Part shown: positions 44,490 through 55,377 of the stretch, piece after piece
Numbering within the stretch: the first letter of the stretch is position 1
Layout of the letters: every line of letters starts with the position of its first letter
DNA from: Bettongia penicillata ogilbyi
Taxonomy: Eukaryota; Chordata; Mammalia; Diprotodontia; Potoroidae
Direction: 5' to 3'
Assembly (NCBI GenBank): GCA_023548195.1
Contig: JAJHZJ010000061.1
Location: 8,659,378-8,723,377, forward strand
DNA length: 64,000 bases
The notes under the pieces: model-generated
What the model was told of the DNA's origin: nothing
The model's input: the letters and a program-made list of their open reading frames with translations, nothing else
Database searches by the model: none
Program-made: the position numbers and the translations under genes

Positions 44490-45820
44490 TTTAATAAAAT
44501 GATGCTGTTAAAGTGCTGCACGTAAAGTGTCAGCAAATTTGGAAAACTCAGCACTGGCCACTAGATTGGAAAAGATCAGTTTACATCCCAGTTATAAAGA
44601 AGGGCGATACCAACGAATATTCAAATTACCAAACAATTGTGGTCATTTCACATGCTAACAAGTTTACACTTAAGATTGTGCAAGGGAGGCTTCAGCAATA
44701 TGTGAATCTAGAATTACCAGAACAGGTGGGTTTTCCAAGAAGCAGAGGAACTAGAGACCAAATTGCCAGCATTCCCTGGATTATGGAGAAAACAAGGGAG
44801 TTCCAGAAAAACATCTACTTCTGCTTCATTGACTACATTAAAGCCTTTAACTGTGTGGATCACAACAAAATACAAGACTCAAAGAGATGGGAGTACTGGA
44901 TCATCTTATTTGTCTCCTGAAAAACCCGTACTTGGATCAAGAAGTAACAGAATCAAACATGGAACAACTGATTGGTTTAAGATTGCAAAAGGAGAACAAC
45001 AAGGCTGTATATTGTCATTTTATTTATTTAATTTATATGTAGAATACATTATGTGAAATGCCAGGCTGGATGAATCAAAAACCAGAATTAAAGTTGCTGA
45101 TACTACTCTGATGGCAGAAAGTGAAGAGGATTTAAGAAGGCTTTTGATGAGAGTGAAAGAGGAGTATAAAAGCTGGCTTGAAGCTTATTATTAAAAAAAA
45201 ACCAACTAAGATCATGGCAACTAGTCTCATCACTTCCTGGCAAAGAGAGGGAGAAGAAAAAGTGGAAACAGTGCCAAATTTTATATTCTTAGGCTTAAAG
45301 ATCACTGTAAACAGTAACTGCAGCCATGAAGTTAGAAGATGCCTGCTCCTTGGAAGGAAAGCTGTGGCAAATCTGTGCAGCATACAATAAAGCAGAGACA
45401 TTGCCTTGCTGACAAAGATCCATACTGTCAAAGCTATGGTTTTTCCAGTTAGCAATACATGGCCATGAGAGTTGGAATATAACCTGAGTGTCACAGAATC
45501 AGTGCTTTTGAGTTGTGGTGATGGAAAAAACTTTTGAAAGTCCCTTGAATAGCAAAGAGATCAAATCAGTCAATACTTAAATTAATTCAGGCTATTCACT
45601 GGAAGGTCAAATAATGAAACTGAAGCTTTACTACTTTGACCACATAATGAGAAGAGAGGATGCATTGGAAAAGACTCTGATATTGGGAAAGAGTGAAGGA
45701 AAAGGAGAAGAGTAAGAGCAGAGGCTGAGATGAATAGTGTCATGGAAACAAAGAACATGAACTTAGACTTTGGGAGATAGTGGAGGATAGAGAAGTTGGA
45801 CATGACTGAAAAACAAATTG
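44490..45820 (+). mobile_element. BovB-type RTE LINE fossil
   Basis: This is the LINE clade whose 3' end the type A SINEs seem to share. It covers much of the RT domain and the C-terminal region and ends at about 45800 in gttggacatgactgaaaaac, like a SINE tail. The 5' half with the endonuclease is missing. Sequence is AT-biased with stops and frameshifts. Confidence 0.88.
44513..45390 (+). pseudogene. BovB reverse-transcriptase domain, broken
   Basis: RTE reverse transcriptases copy LINE RNA into DNA at a nicked target. Visible RT blocks are WKRSVYIPVIKKGD (44556-44610), SNYQTIVVISHANK, an R-x-x-Q-I block at about 44755, FIDYIKAFNCVDH with a catalytic-type Asp (44827-44870), and GEQQGCILS (44991-45017). 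The catalytic Y-A-D-D box is represented only by V-A-D-T at 45093-45104. Later blocks include IMATSLITSW and NFIFLGLKIT. Frames change near 44880 and 45060 and stops intervene, so the gene is dead. Confidence 0.85.
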
Positions 45821-45833
45821 GTATTTACTAAGG

Positions 45834-46080
45834 TGGGCAGCCAGGTGGTGCAGAAGATAGAGCTTGGAGTCACGAAGACTCATCTTCCTGAGTTCAAATC
45901 CAGCCTCAGACACTTACTAGCTGTGTGATCCTGGACAAGCCACTTAACCCTATTTGCCTGAGTTCCTCTTCTGTAAAATGGGCTGGAGAAGGAAATGGCA
46001 GACCACTCCGTTATCTCTGCTAAGAAAACCCCAAATGGGATCATCAGGAATCAGACATATTTGAAATGACCCAACAACAG
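45834..46080 (+). mobile_element. Type A SINE directly after BovB
   Basis: Head gggcagccaggtggtgcaga, core agttcaaatccagcctcaga and tgtgatcctggacaagccac, tail gagaaggaaatggcagacca, then gggatcatcaggaatcagac. It starts only about 20 bases after the BovB terminus. Confidence 0.92.
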
Positions 46081-46344
46081 TTTACCGAAGTGATACAGTG
46101 ACAACATTTGATATGAAACAAAGTCTCCCTCTGAAACACTCTTCCAAACACAAATAACAGAGTCCAGGGGAAAATGGGCTGAGGCTTAAAGAGAACACCT
46201 GGCCAAGGAGTAACTCACACCTCTTGCCAGTCTTTTTTATGGTGTTTTCAAGGTGGATGGTGGAGTTTATCTGCTGTCTCCTTGTGGAACTCTGACTGTG
46301 CCTTTCCTCTAGATGCCATCAGGTGATTCTGCTGGGGCACTAAG

Positions 46345-46585
46345 AAGTTCTGGAGTTAGGAAACAGAGGGTTCAAGTCTCACCTCAAATTTATGGCATTG
46401 GGATCCTGGGCAAGTCACTTAACCCTTCTTAGACTCAGTTTCTGAGTTTGTACAACAGCGATAGAGATAAAGATAATAATGACAATTACCTCTCAGAGTT
46501 GTTGTGACATACAAGATAATGAGATAAGTATGTAAACCACTTTGCAAACCCTAAAGCAATATATAAATCCAAGCTGTATTAGAAA
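46345..46585 (+). mobile_element. Type B SINE
   Basis: It reads gatcctgggcaagtcactta, agagataaagataataatga, acctctcagagttgttgtga and ctttgcaaaccctaaagcaa. Confidence 0.85.
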
Positions 46586-46589
46586 AGGT

Positions 46590-46862
46590 CCGTCCTCACC
46601 CAGATTTGGTGAACAGTGAAATTGAGAAACTTTAATATACTTCTCATTTCACTTCCCTATTCCGAAGGAAACTGTATTGTAATCAACTCCTAAATTATTA
46701 ATGCCCTGGGGTCCTAACTTCATTTTTCTTTAGTGCTAGCACAGACTCAAAACTCAGAATTCTTTCTCCAGCACCTGAGTTACTTTCTTTTTTTTCTGTA
46801 GAGGTGAAAATAGTTTTCAAAATGATTTTTCTTCATACAAGTGTATCTGTCTCCATTAAGCT
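46590..46862. other. Unassigned short stretch
   Basis: About 270 bases with a late T run and no recognised feature. Confidence 0.25.
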
Positions 46863-46864
46863 GC

Positions 46865-47030
46865 TTATAGAGGCAGCTTGGGATGGTAGAAATGGTGCTG
46901 GAGTTGGAGTTGGAGGACGCGGATTTGACTCCTGACTTAGCTGCTTACTGCTTGCTTGATTCAGTTCCTCATCTGCAAAATGAAGGGTTTGGAGTAGATG
47001 ACAGACCCTTCCATCTCTGAATGAGTAAGC
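46865..47030 (+). mobile_element. MIR-family SINE
   Basis: It contains tttgactcctgacttagctg, cagttcctcatctgcaaaat and agggtttggagtagatgaca. Confidence 0.7.
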
Positions 47031-47059
47031 AGCCAATGATTTCAAATCCTTTGACAAAC

Positions 47060-47535
47060 TTTTCTGAACTCAAATAGATGAGAATCTGTTTCCACATTCC
47101 CTTCTACTTCAGAGAAGTTTTCCCAGAATTTCAAGTATCTCTTGTTTGTTTTCACCCTTATTACCTCATGTCTTTCTTAAGAATTTAGAAATTTGCTTTT
47201 GAAATAAAGATTGATTTACTTCTAGACTTCTGAAGCTTTTTTCAAAGTTGTATGTTGGGGAAAGGAATAATTAGAAATTATTTAAGACCTTAAAAGTTAT
47301 CATTAATATGTATGTTTATCCTGTCTCAAATAATGAATTATTATTAATATAAACCTACCTTTGTTCTTTGGGAGACTCAGTTGCCATGTTGAATCTTAGA
47401 TAGTTTGGTTAGCTGGACAAAACAACAAAATCATGGAGCAGTAACAAACAATGTGTGCTGATTTTTTTTTTTTGAAGTAGCAATTGAAATGCTTTGCTAG
47501 GTCTATTTTCTCTTTTGATCCTCAATACCACCTTT
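47060..47535. other. Unassigned AT-rich stretch
   Basis: No feature recognised. A T run lies at 47463-47473. Confidence 0.3.
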
Positions 47536-47539
47536 TAGA

Positions 47540-47820
47540 GGTAGGTACCACCTTTCTTTACTTACTATCTTAGGTACTACAGGTACCTAAGTACAGGTAG
47601 AGGTACTACAGGTAGGTACCACCTTTCTTTACTTATTGCCTTAAGTACTACAGATACCTAAGTATAGGTACAGGGTACTACAGGTACCTAAGTAGAGGTA
47701 CAGCTATTACAGGTAGATGCCACCTTTCTTTACTTACTACCTTAGGTACCACCGATACCTAAGTACAGGTACAGGTACTACAGGTAGTAGTTTACTTATT
47801 ACCTTAGCTACTACAGCTAT
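47540..47820 (+). repeat. GGTACCT-rich minisatellite, about four units
   Basis: Units opening with a ggtaggtaccacctttcttt-type phrase start at 47540, 47611, 47712 and 47783, spaced 71, 101 and 71 bases. The third spacing contains an extra ~30-base ggtactacaggtaccta block. Many ggtacc palindromes occur inside. The units are diverged and the array ends at a SINE. Confidence 0.85.
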
Positions 47821-47839
47821 TATCTTCATCTTAGAGAAA

Positions 47840-48068
47840 GAGGCAGCTCAGAGGATAGACGGCTGGGGCTGGAGTCAGGAAGACCTGAGTTCAGACACTT
47901 ACTAGCTGTGTAATCTTGGGCAAGTCCCTTAGCCTCTGTTTGTTTTAATCCACTGGAGAAAGAAATGGCAAACCATTTCAGTGTCTTTACCAAGAAAATC
48001 CCATGGACAGCATTGGTGTGTTATGGTCCATGGGGTCCCAAAGAGTTGGACACAACTGGACAACAACG
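47840..48068 (+). mobile_element. Type A SINE with long BovB tail
   Basis: Head, core and gaaatggcaaaccatttcag are normal. The tail then reads aaaatcccatggacagcatt, ggtgtgttatggtccatggg, gtcccaaagagttggacaca and actggacaac. The block between the two ccatgg-type words, about 30 bases, is absent from the other type A copies here. It resembles the tail of ruminant BovB-related SINEs and the LINE end at 56550-56625. Confidence 0.88.
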
Positions 48069-48431
48069 ATCACTTTGTCAAGTGACCTCCTTTGTGCGAT
48101 TTTTGATCCCTTCCCCCACAGATTTTCAGTGTTCTTCCCCTTTAATTTCCTTTTAGTAAACCTAGGTATGTACTTGTTACATATCCCCATGAGCACTCAT
48201 TTCAAGAAACATTAACTGCCTACTTAGTATGTATCCAGAGTGTAATGGGTGCCAAGAATACATCCAACTGTGGGATCTAGGTTATCCTCATTTGTTGTAT
48301 TGCCCCTTTCTGTAACTGAAAATGCACAGCTGCCAATAGAGGAGAGAGTGGAGGCTTTCAGAGACAACTATCCTCTTTATTATACAATTAATGGATCAGG
48401 TGTGGCCATTATCTTTTAGGTGAAATGCAAC

Positions 48432-48665
48432 TTGGCAGCTAGGTGGCGCCATACTGCACAGAGCACTGGGCCAGTAGAGATGACCTGTGTTCAATTGTGA
48501 CTTCAGATATTTACTAGCTGTGTGACTCTGGGCAAGTCACTTTACCTCTGCCTCATCCGTAAAAAAAGGGGAAAGTAATAGAGGGCTGTTGAAAGGATGA
48601 AATGAGTTATCATTGGTAAAATGCTTAGCACACCTGGCACGTGATAATCTACAAATTTGTTGTGT
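48432..48665 (+). mobile_element. Type B SINE
   Basis: Head gcagctaggtggcgccatac, core ttactagctgtgtgactctg and tcactttacctctgcctcat, 3' end agcacacctggcacgtgata. Confidence 0.85.
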
Positions 48666-48741
48666 TATGTTGTTATGTCACATTATATTAAATTACAGTA
48701 TATTACAATATACAGTATTACATATCATATACCATTTATTA

Positions 48742-48775
48742 TATCATCATCATCATCATCATTGTCAACATCATC
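48742..48775 (+). repeat. CAT trinucleotide run
   Basis: The run catcatcatcatcatc is followed by attgtcaacatcatc, an imperfect tract downstream of AT-rich sequence. Confidence 0.9.
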
Positions 48776-48789
48776 ATTACAATAAAGTG

Positions 48790-49780
48790 ACTGAAGCAGG
48801 TCTGATGCAAGAAGCTGAATGTTACAGTGTTGGAACCGGGGACAAAACTTCTTGGGTTCAGATCAGTCAGGGTGGCAGTTTTTCTATGCAAATGGCACAA
48901 TTGGAATTCAAACTGCAAAATCCATGAGCCAGGAAAACAGGATTAGTCTATCGCTGAGCTCCAGACGATAAAAGGCAGCAAAACTTCTGCATCATGTCAC
49001 AATGTACAACGTGGTCTGGCCTGTTAAAAGTAGCTGGCCCTTGCTGCACAAAACAAAACAAAACAACACAAAAACCTGAAGGAAGCTTGACAACAGAAAC
49101 TTGAGCCCTCATTTGTAACTGACTGGCTACGCTTCACTAGCCTAACGTATCTGTAATCTCTCCGTGCCAGCTGCAGGTACTCGTAGGCCTTTCAAAGCCT
49201 CCAGATGCAACATTTCTTTCTGGGGGCTAGTGGTTCCAGATCAACTTTTGGTCCCATCCCCTGACTCCTCCCCCATGCAAACACCTTCCTTAGGCTTAAA
49301 GTCACTCCTTTGCCCCCTGTAAATTGTTCTGGGTTGAATAGGGTGATGCAGACCCACCTCATCTCCCCCAGGGCTATTTGCAGAAGTTAAAGCCTGGCAG
49401 TTACACCACTAACTTAACTATTCTTTTCAGTTCACCCGGGTGCTTGCTTATTCCAGGGTTCTTTGCACTTCAGAGCCCCTGTGCCCTGTTCTGTTAGTGG
49501 CTGTTGGGGCAAAGGTTCCCTGTTAGGTCGCTGCTGAGGCGCCCCTTCTGCACAAGCAGGCAGCAGCTAGAGAAATAAGACTCCGTATCCTCAAACGTTT
49601 GTCTGCCACTTTATCATGTCATTTAATAGAGTGAGTTAGTAAGGCTTTATGTTTGATTGTTTGCTTTAAAGTATGAGACCTTCTTGGAAATACCCTAAGT
49701 CAGAGAATCTTTCCTATCAAAAATGAACCAGATCTAACAGAGATTACAGGACCTTGTCTTGGCCAATCTAAACCTGACAT
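48790..49780. other. Unassigned stretch of about 1 kb
   Basis: Mostly free of recognisable repeats and slightly GC-richer near 49200-49580. A run of aaaacaaaacaaaac lies at 49052-49066. Frames are short and lack domains. Possibly unique host sequence. Confidence 0.35.
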
Positions 49781-49787
49781 TTAGTTG

Positions 49788-50450
49788 AGGGTAGGGGTGA
49801 TCTTCATGACATCCTGTCTTCCATCTCCATCCATACCTTTGCTCAAGCGGTCCCTTACACCGGGAATGTTTGCCTTCCTAATGTCTACCTACTAGAGATT
49901 CTGGTACCTTTCAAGGCTCAGCTCAAGAGAGCTTTCTTAATTCTACCAGCTGAGGTTGCTCAGCTCTGTCCAACTTCACGATCCCTTGTGGGGTTTTCTT
50001 GACAAAGACATTGGAAAGGTTTGCCATTTCTTTCTCCAGCTCATTTGATTGACTGATGAGTTAAGTGACTTGCTGAAGGTCACACAGCTGGTAAGAGCCT
50101 GAGGCGAGATTTGAACTCACAGAGAATGAGTCTTCCTGACTCCAGGCCTGGCACTCTTTCCACTGTGCCACCTAGCTGCCTAATTATACTTGTAGTTATA
50201 CTTAATTATGCTAAGATATACTAGGTACTAAATTATACTTAGTTGTACTAAATAATTATTACTATTAGCAATCTTTTTGTTTTTGTATATATATCTTGGA
50301 TTTAATTATCTATGAAAACATTCTGTCTCTCCTTTCCCCCGACCTCCTTGGAATATAAGCTGCTTCAGAACCGGAACTGATTTTTATATTTGTAATCTAG
50401 TAACACTCTACACATGGTAGTTGCTTAATAAATGAATATTGATTGCTTGG
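49788..50450 (+). mobile_element. L2 LINE 3' region split by a SINE
   Basis: L2 text runs 49788-49948 (acaccgggaatgtttgcctt, ggtacctttcaaggctcagc) and resumes at 50183 through 50450 (ggaatataagctgcttcaga, then a gtagttgcttaataaatgaa end). Confidence 0.8.
49952..50182 (-). mobile_element. Type A SINE nested in L2
   Basis: Antisense tail cttgtggggttttcttgaca, core acttgctgaaggtcacacag, head ctttccactgtgccacctag. Confidence 0.9.
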
Positions 50451-50484
50451 GGATACTACACTGTATGCAGGAAAATCTGGAAGG

Positions 50485-50672
50485 GAGAAGTAATGAAATT
50501 GATAGAGCATTATGCTGAGATTAAGACCTGGGATCCCAGCCTGGACTTCATCAATAGCTCACCTCCATTACCTTGGTTAAGTAATTTCATCTCTCTTGGC
50601 CTCCATTTTCCCATATGTAAAATAGGGAAAGTTAGATGATCTTTAAGGTATCCTACAGTTTTGATAGTCTGT
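50485..50672 (+). mobile_element. MIR-family SINE
   Basis: It reads aattgatagagcattatgct, taagtaatttcatctctctt and ccatatgtaaaatagggaaa. Confidence 0.65.
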
Positions 50673-50679
50673 GAAATCT

Positions 50680-51065
50680 TTGAATTCACTTGCTAGCCTA
50701 AAAACCACTTCCCTCCTCTCCAGATATCTTGCAGAACACTAGGGGGAATAGTGTAAGAGATTCTGAGGTCATTATCCAGCTATCAAATAGGTTTATTTCT
50801 TCCCCACAGGTACGTCTAAGACTGGAACAGTCAAAGGAGCAAAAGGTCCAGCAAGGTAATGAGCTCCTACCCTGCAGCATGATTAAGTATAGGGCATAGG
50901 TGAGAGCTATCGTGGAGATAGCAGGTTAGAAAATTGAACTGACCCAGTCATAGAACCTTGACCCAAAAGGCTAGAAAGGTATTCACTTTCAAGCTGTGTA
51001 AATTGAGAATAACATGGTTTACAGCAATGTAGGAGGAGCTAGTGCTTTGGAAAGACCTAAGAGAG
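50680..51065. other. Unassigned stretch
   Basis: No recognised element and no coding domain. Confidence 0.3.
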
Positions 51066-51070
51066 TCAAT

Positions 51071-51275
51071 GGGGCAGTTAGGTGGCCCAGTGGATAGAGT
51101 GCTAGGTCTAGACAGGATGTTTAAGAGCTGTGTGACCCTAGGCAAGTCACCTAACTGTGCCTCAACTTCATCTGTAAAATGATCTGGAAAAAAGAATGGT
51201 AGACCACTAAAGTATCTTCACCAAGAAAACCCCAAATGGGGTCATGAAGAGTCAGACACAATTGAAAAAATGACT
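51071..51275 (+). mobile_element. Type A SINE with deleted core
   Basis: Head ggggcagttaggtggcccag, then a shortened core (gctgtgtgaccctaggcaag), tail aaaaccccaaatggggtcat and gagtcagacacaattgaa. Part of the anticodon-to-core segment is missing. Confidence 0.87.
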
Positions 51276-51489
51276 GATCCCGACAAATCTCCGAGCTCCC
51301 AACACACCATTATACTTGATGCTATGGGTCAGTTGAATGGGGAAATGTTAGGGCTGGCATTGGCAAGGAGAAGACCCTGATACTTAGGCTATGGATAAGC
51401 TATGTGCATAAATAAATATAATAAGTACATAATATGTATGATACAAATGAAAGGTGGCAAAGGCAGAAGGGCAAAAAGCATTTTTAGGA

Positions 51490-51730
51490 TGTAGAGAGGC
51501 ACTGTGTTAAGCAATATTATCTCATCTGACACTCACAACAACCCTGGGAGGTAAGTGCCATTCTTAATCCTCACCTTACAGTTGAAGAAAATGAGGCAGA
51601 CAGATAGAGGTTAGGTGCCTTGCCCAGAATCACACAGCTGGTGAATGTTAGAGGCCACATTTGAACTTGGGTCTCAACTCTAATCCTAAGTGCACTCTGT
51701 CCACTGACCCATATAGCGGCTCCTACAAAG
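51490..51730 (-). mobile_element. MIR-like SINE
   Basis: It contains tctgacactcacaacaaccc, tgggaggtaagtgccattct, ttgcccagaatcacacagct and gcactctgtccactgaccca. Confidence 0.8.
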
Positions 51731-51754
51731 TGCTAAAATAAGTTGAGGAGGGAG

Positions 51755-52215
51755 GGGACTTTCACCTGGCGGGAGGATCAGGGAAGGCTTCTTGGAGGAG
51801 GTGGTATATGAACTGGATCTTGAAGGACGAAAAGGGTTCCACTAGTTGTCGATGAAGAGAATGCGTTCCAGGCACTTTTCTCTTGCAGGAAGTCTCAGGG
51901 AAATGCCAGAATATTCTGATTTTGGCTGGAATGGAGAGTTGTTTAAGGGTAGTAAGGTGAAAAGAGGATATAAAGGTAGGTGAGAGTGCTTTAAATGCCG
52001 AGTGAAGGAGTTTGCATTTTATCCGGTAATGGGAGTTATGGATGGTTTTTGAGCTGGGGAATGACCTGATCAGACTTGTGCATTAGAAAAATTTCTTTTG
52101 GCAGCTGAATGAAGGATGGATTCCAAGGGGGATTGGGGGGGGTCGACATTAGAGGCAAGAACGCTAATTAGGGAGGCTATTACCACAGTGAGAGGAAATG
52201 AGAGTGTGAATTAGG
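51755..52215 (+). repeat. Old interspersed repeat ('caggcactgtg' family), copy 4
   Basis: It carries the 3' half of the family: agggaaggcttcttggagga, gtttgcattttatccggtaa, gagctggggaatgacctgat and tttcttttggcagctgaatg. The 5' half is absent, replaced by the adjacent MIR. Confidence 0.65.
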
Positions 52216-52960
52216 TGGGTGGAAGTACCCTGAGTGGGAAAAGATTTAGTCGGTCTCTTGTGAAAAAGAGACTTTACCACTAATTGGGTTTAGGAGAAGA
52301 GGGAGAAGAATATCAAAGAAGGTAATACCTAAGTTCAAAACCTGAGTGCCATTTACTGAAACACAGAAATCAGAATGAAGAGTAGGTTTTGTGGGAAATA
52401 AAAAAGTCCAGGTCTAGAAGTGTTAGATTTGATGTCTGATTTACCCAAGACATTTCTTGCCTACCTGAAAACCTGTTGGTCTTACAGGATCAATAAGTAT
52501 CCTGGGTTTTTTTCATAACTTTTCATAATCATATGCAAATATAAAATCTTTCTCATAACTTCAAACATCATATGTGATTCTACCATTTTTAATTTTTACG
52601 TTTTTGTGATAACCATACTGTAATTATTATAAGTAATATATTTGGCAGCCATATTGCAGTAAGTATAATTATCATCACACAAATTTCCAGTGTTTCTGCT
52701 ACTGGGCACGCTTAACACATTTCTGTATACATTTGTAAATGACTTAATAACATCCTAATTCTGTATGTATTCTAATCCTATGGAACCATGAAAATATTTC
52801 TTATTTTAATCAAAGTTTGAAAATACACGATCACATTTCTAACTACATTTCTAAATATCTGAACAATATTTAATTATTCTATATGCTGTGTAGTGATACT
52901 TTAAAAACATGTCATTGTATACATAATGGAAAATGGATTTCACTTTAAAATAAAGGAATT
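52216..52960. other. Unassigned AT-rich stretch
   Basis: About 0.75 kb with no recognisable element. Confidence 0.3.
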
Positions 52961-52964
52961 GTAG

Positions 52965-53155
52965 AAAAAGCACTAGCAGATTCTAGGTCTGGGTTCTAGA
53001 TCTCTCTCTCTCCTGTTTAGGGCTTGTGTAACCCTGAGCAACTCAGTCCAACTTAATTGGATCTCCCTTTACTCATCTGTAAAATGGGGATAATAACATT
53101 TGTCCTAGGCTCTTGATTTCTGTAAACTTTAGAATAAAATAAAAATGTGAATTAT
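52965..53155 (+). mobile_element. MIR-family SINE
   Basis: It reads attctaggtctgggttctag, cttgtgtaaccctgagcaac and actcatctgtaaaatgggga. Confidence 0.7.
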
Positions 53156-53227
53156 GATGGTGCCGAAGAAGAAACACACTCAAAGGGAAAAATATTCTAA
53201 ATAATACTAAATACCATTTATGTGATT

Positions 53228-53448
53228 GTTTTTGTTCAGTTGTTTTCAATCATTCTGGACTCTTTATGACCCCGTTTGGGGTATTCTTGGCAAAGATACT
53301 GGAGTGGTTTGCCATTTCCTCCTCCAGCTCATTTTACAGATGAGGAAACTGAGGCAAATAGAATTAAGTGACTTTTGGCCAAGGTCACACAGTTGGTAAG
53401 TGTCTGAAGCCAGATCTGAACTCAGGAAGATGAGTTTTCCTGATTTAA
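53228..53448 (-). mobile_element. Type A SINE
   Basis: Antisense tail (accccgtttggggtattctt, gccatttcctcctccagctc), core (gaggaaactgaggcaaatag, ccaaggtcacacagttggta) and a truncated head. Confidence 0.9.
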
Positions 53449-53454
53449 CAGAGG

Positions 53455-54025
53455 AATAGGAGAAAGATGATTTTAGTTATCTGAAGAGATCAGAAGTCCT
53501 GAGAATATAGATCACAGTTCTGTAAGAAAAAGGAGAAAGAGAACCAGGAAGATGGGACACTTTCTCAAAGATTAAAGACAAGTTGGAACAGGGAATGGGA
53601 AAGGGAGAGGGGGAGTTCATGCTTAATCATTTTAAAATCTCAGGGAAAAGAAGGAGCAAGGAAACTCTATGAATTAGTACTAATTAAGCTGATTAAAGAG
53701 AACAATGGGGCCACTGCAAATATCCAGAGGAAAAAACTCCACTAATAATTTGGTTTCTCAAAGTCTGCAAAGACACACAGAGGAAGGAAATCAGCCTCCC
53801 CTCCACACCCCAAAAGTCTTTGTTTTATTATAAGCTTAAAATATAACAACAAACATGAATATTTCCACAAAGAAAAAACACTGTATGAAAGTATGAACAT
53901 CTATTATATATGTATTATTTATTTTTAAAAATATATATTAAATTTAACATGGTACTAACAACATTGCTTGGCTTATTTGTGTTTCCTTATGAACTTCCTT
54001 TGCTTTTGTCTGTATACTTAAAAAT
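53455..54025. other. Unassigned stretch
   Basis: Purine-rich in its first 150 bases, AT-rich at the end. No element named. Confidence 0.3.
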
Positions 54026-54029
54026 TTTT

Positions 54030-54415
54030 TTAAGAACTTTTTAAAAAATTGAATTATTTTATTTGTTTTCAGTGTCCAACAATCACTTCCATATATCTTA
54101 GATTTTTTCCACTCCTTCCCCCTCATTCTGCCCTCCCTTCCCACTCCCTCCCTGAGACGGCGTACAATCTTATATAGGTTCTACGTGTACATTCCTGTTA
54201 AATGCATATTGTGTAGAAGCATTAAAATGAATGGGAGAAACCATAAAACAAAACAAAATATAATATAAGGGAAAATGGTCTATTTCTATCTGTGATCCAA
54301 TTCCACAGTTCTTTCTCTGGATGTGGAAGGCATTTTGCCTCAAGAGTCCATTGGAAATTATTTTAAGTCCATGATTTCAATGAAGTACTAAGTCTACCAG
54401 AAAAATTCCTCACGC
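54030..54415 (-). mobile_element. L1 3' UTR and end
   Basis: The complement matches the 3' part of the plus-strand L1 at 42567-43621: gttttcagtgtccaacaatc, gggagaaaccataaaacaaa and tttctctggatgtggaaggc. The 3' end lies at the left, as expected for minus-strand insertion. Confidence 0.85.
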
Positions 54416-54449
54416 AGGACTTTTTTTGATCTCTATCATTACCCCTTTT

Positions 54450-55270
54450 CCCTCCCTCCATGAATCCCCACCCCTACCAAATTAAAAGTTATCATTTGTA
54501 ACAAAGAAATTTAGTCTAAATTAAATCCAGAGTTTATGACTGAAAAAATATATATTTCATCCCAAACTTGTGACCTCTGCCAAGAGGTGGGAAGTGTGCT
54601 TTATCATCAGTTTTCTGGAGTCAGGATTGGTAGCTATTGGCATAGTGCCTAGCATCAGGAAGACCTAAATTCAAATCCTGCCTCAGATACTTACCTGCTG
54701 TGTGACCCTGGGCAGTCATTTAGCTTCAGTTTCCTCATCTGTAAAATGGGGATAATAACACAACCTTCCTCCTTTCAGGGTTGTTGTGAGCGTCACATGA
54801 GATAATATATAGAAAAGAACTTTACAGATGCCTGTGGTGAAAATGATTATAATGGGTTATTGCCTTGATCAGAGTTTTAAATGCTTTCAAAGTTGTTTTC
54901 ATTTATAACAGTACGGTCATATATGTTGTGCTGGTTCTGCTCATTTGACTTTGTATGTGTTCATAAAAGGCTTGTTAGGTTTTTCTAAATATTGCACTTT
55001 TGCTAGTTTTTTTTAACTGAGCAATAATATTCCATTATATTTATGTACAATGATTTAAATAGGTGTTTACTTGCTGGGCACTCAACTTTATGTCCAGTTC
55101 TTTTGTACCACAAAATGTGCTGCCAGACATATTTTTGTTACACGTGGATCCTCTCCTTCTCTCTTTGATTATATGGTATAGTAGTAGAAGGATTGGGATG
55201 TGGTTGGATCAAAAGGAAGCCAGAGCTGAGTGGCTGTTTGGGTATAGTTCTAAACTACATCAGTGTTCCT
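54450..55270 (-). mobile_element. Older L1 3' region split by a SINE
   Basis: Antisense L1 text at 54450-54620 (agaggtgggaagtgtgcttt) and 54865-55270 (attccattatatttatgtac, ttgttacacgtggatcctct). It resembles the L1 at 38300-39012. Confidence 0.65.
54622..54862 (+). mobile_element. Type B SINE nested in older L1
   Basis: It reads aaattcaaatcctgcctcag, ctgctgtgtgaccctgggca, tcatctgtaaaatggggata and cctttcagggttgttgtgag. Confidence 0.87.
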
Positions 55271-55377
55271 GTTCTCCTAATTTCTAACAATTGTTATTTC
55301 TTATTGTTATTTTTTTGTCACCTTTGCCAATCTGATAGGTATAAAGTGGAACCTCTTACGAGGAAAAGAGTGTCAAT

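Noticed and set aside
47540..47820. Possible CRISPR-like array
   Set aside because: Units are long, diverged and without conserved short repeats separated by unique spacers. It is a minisatellite in a mammalian genome.
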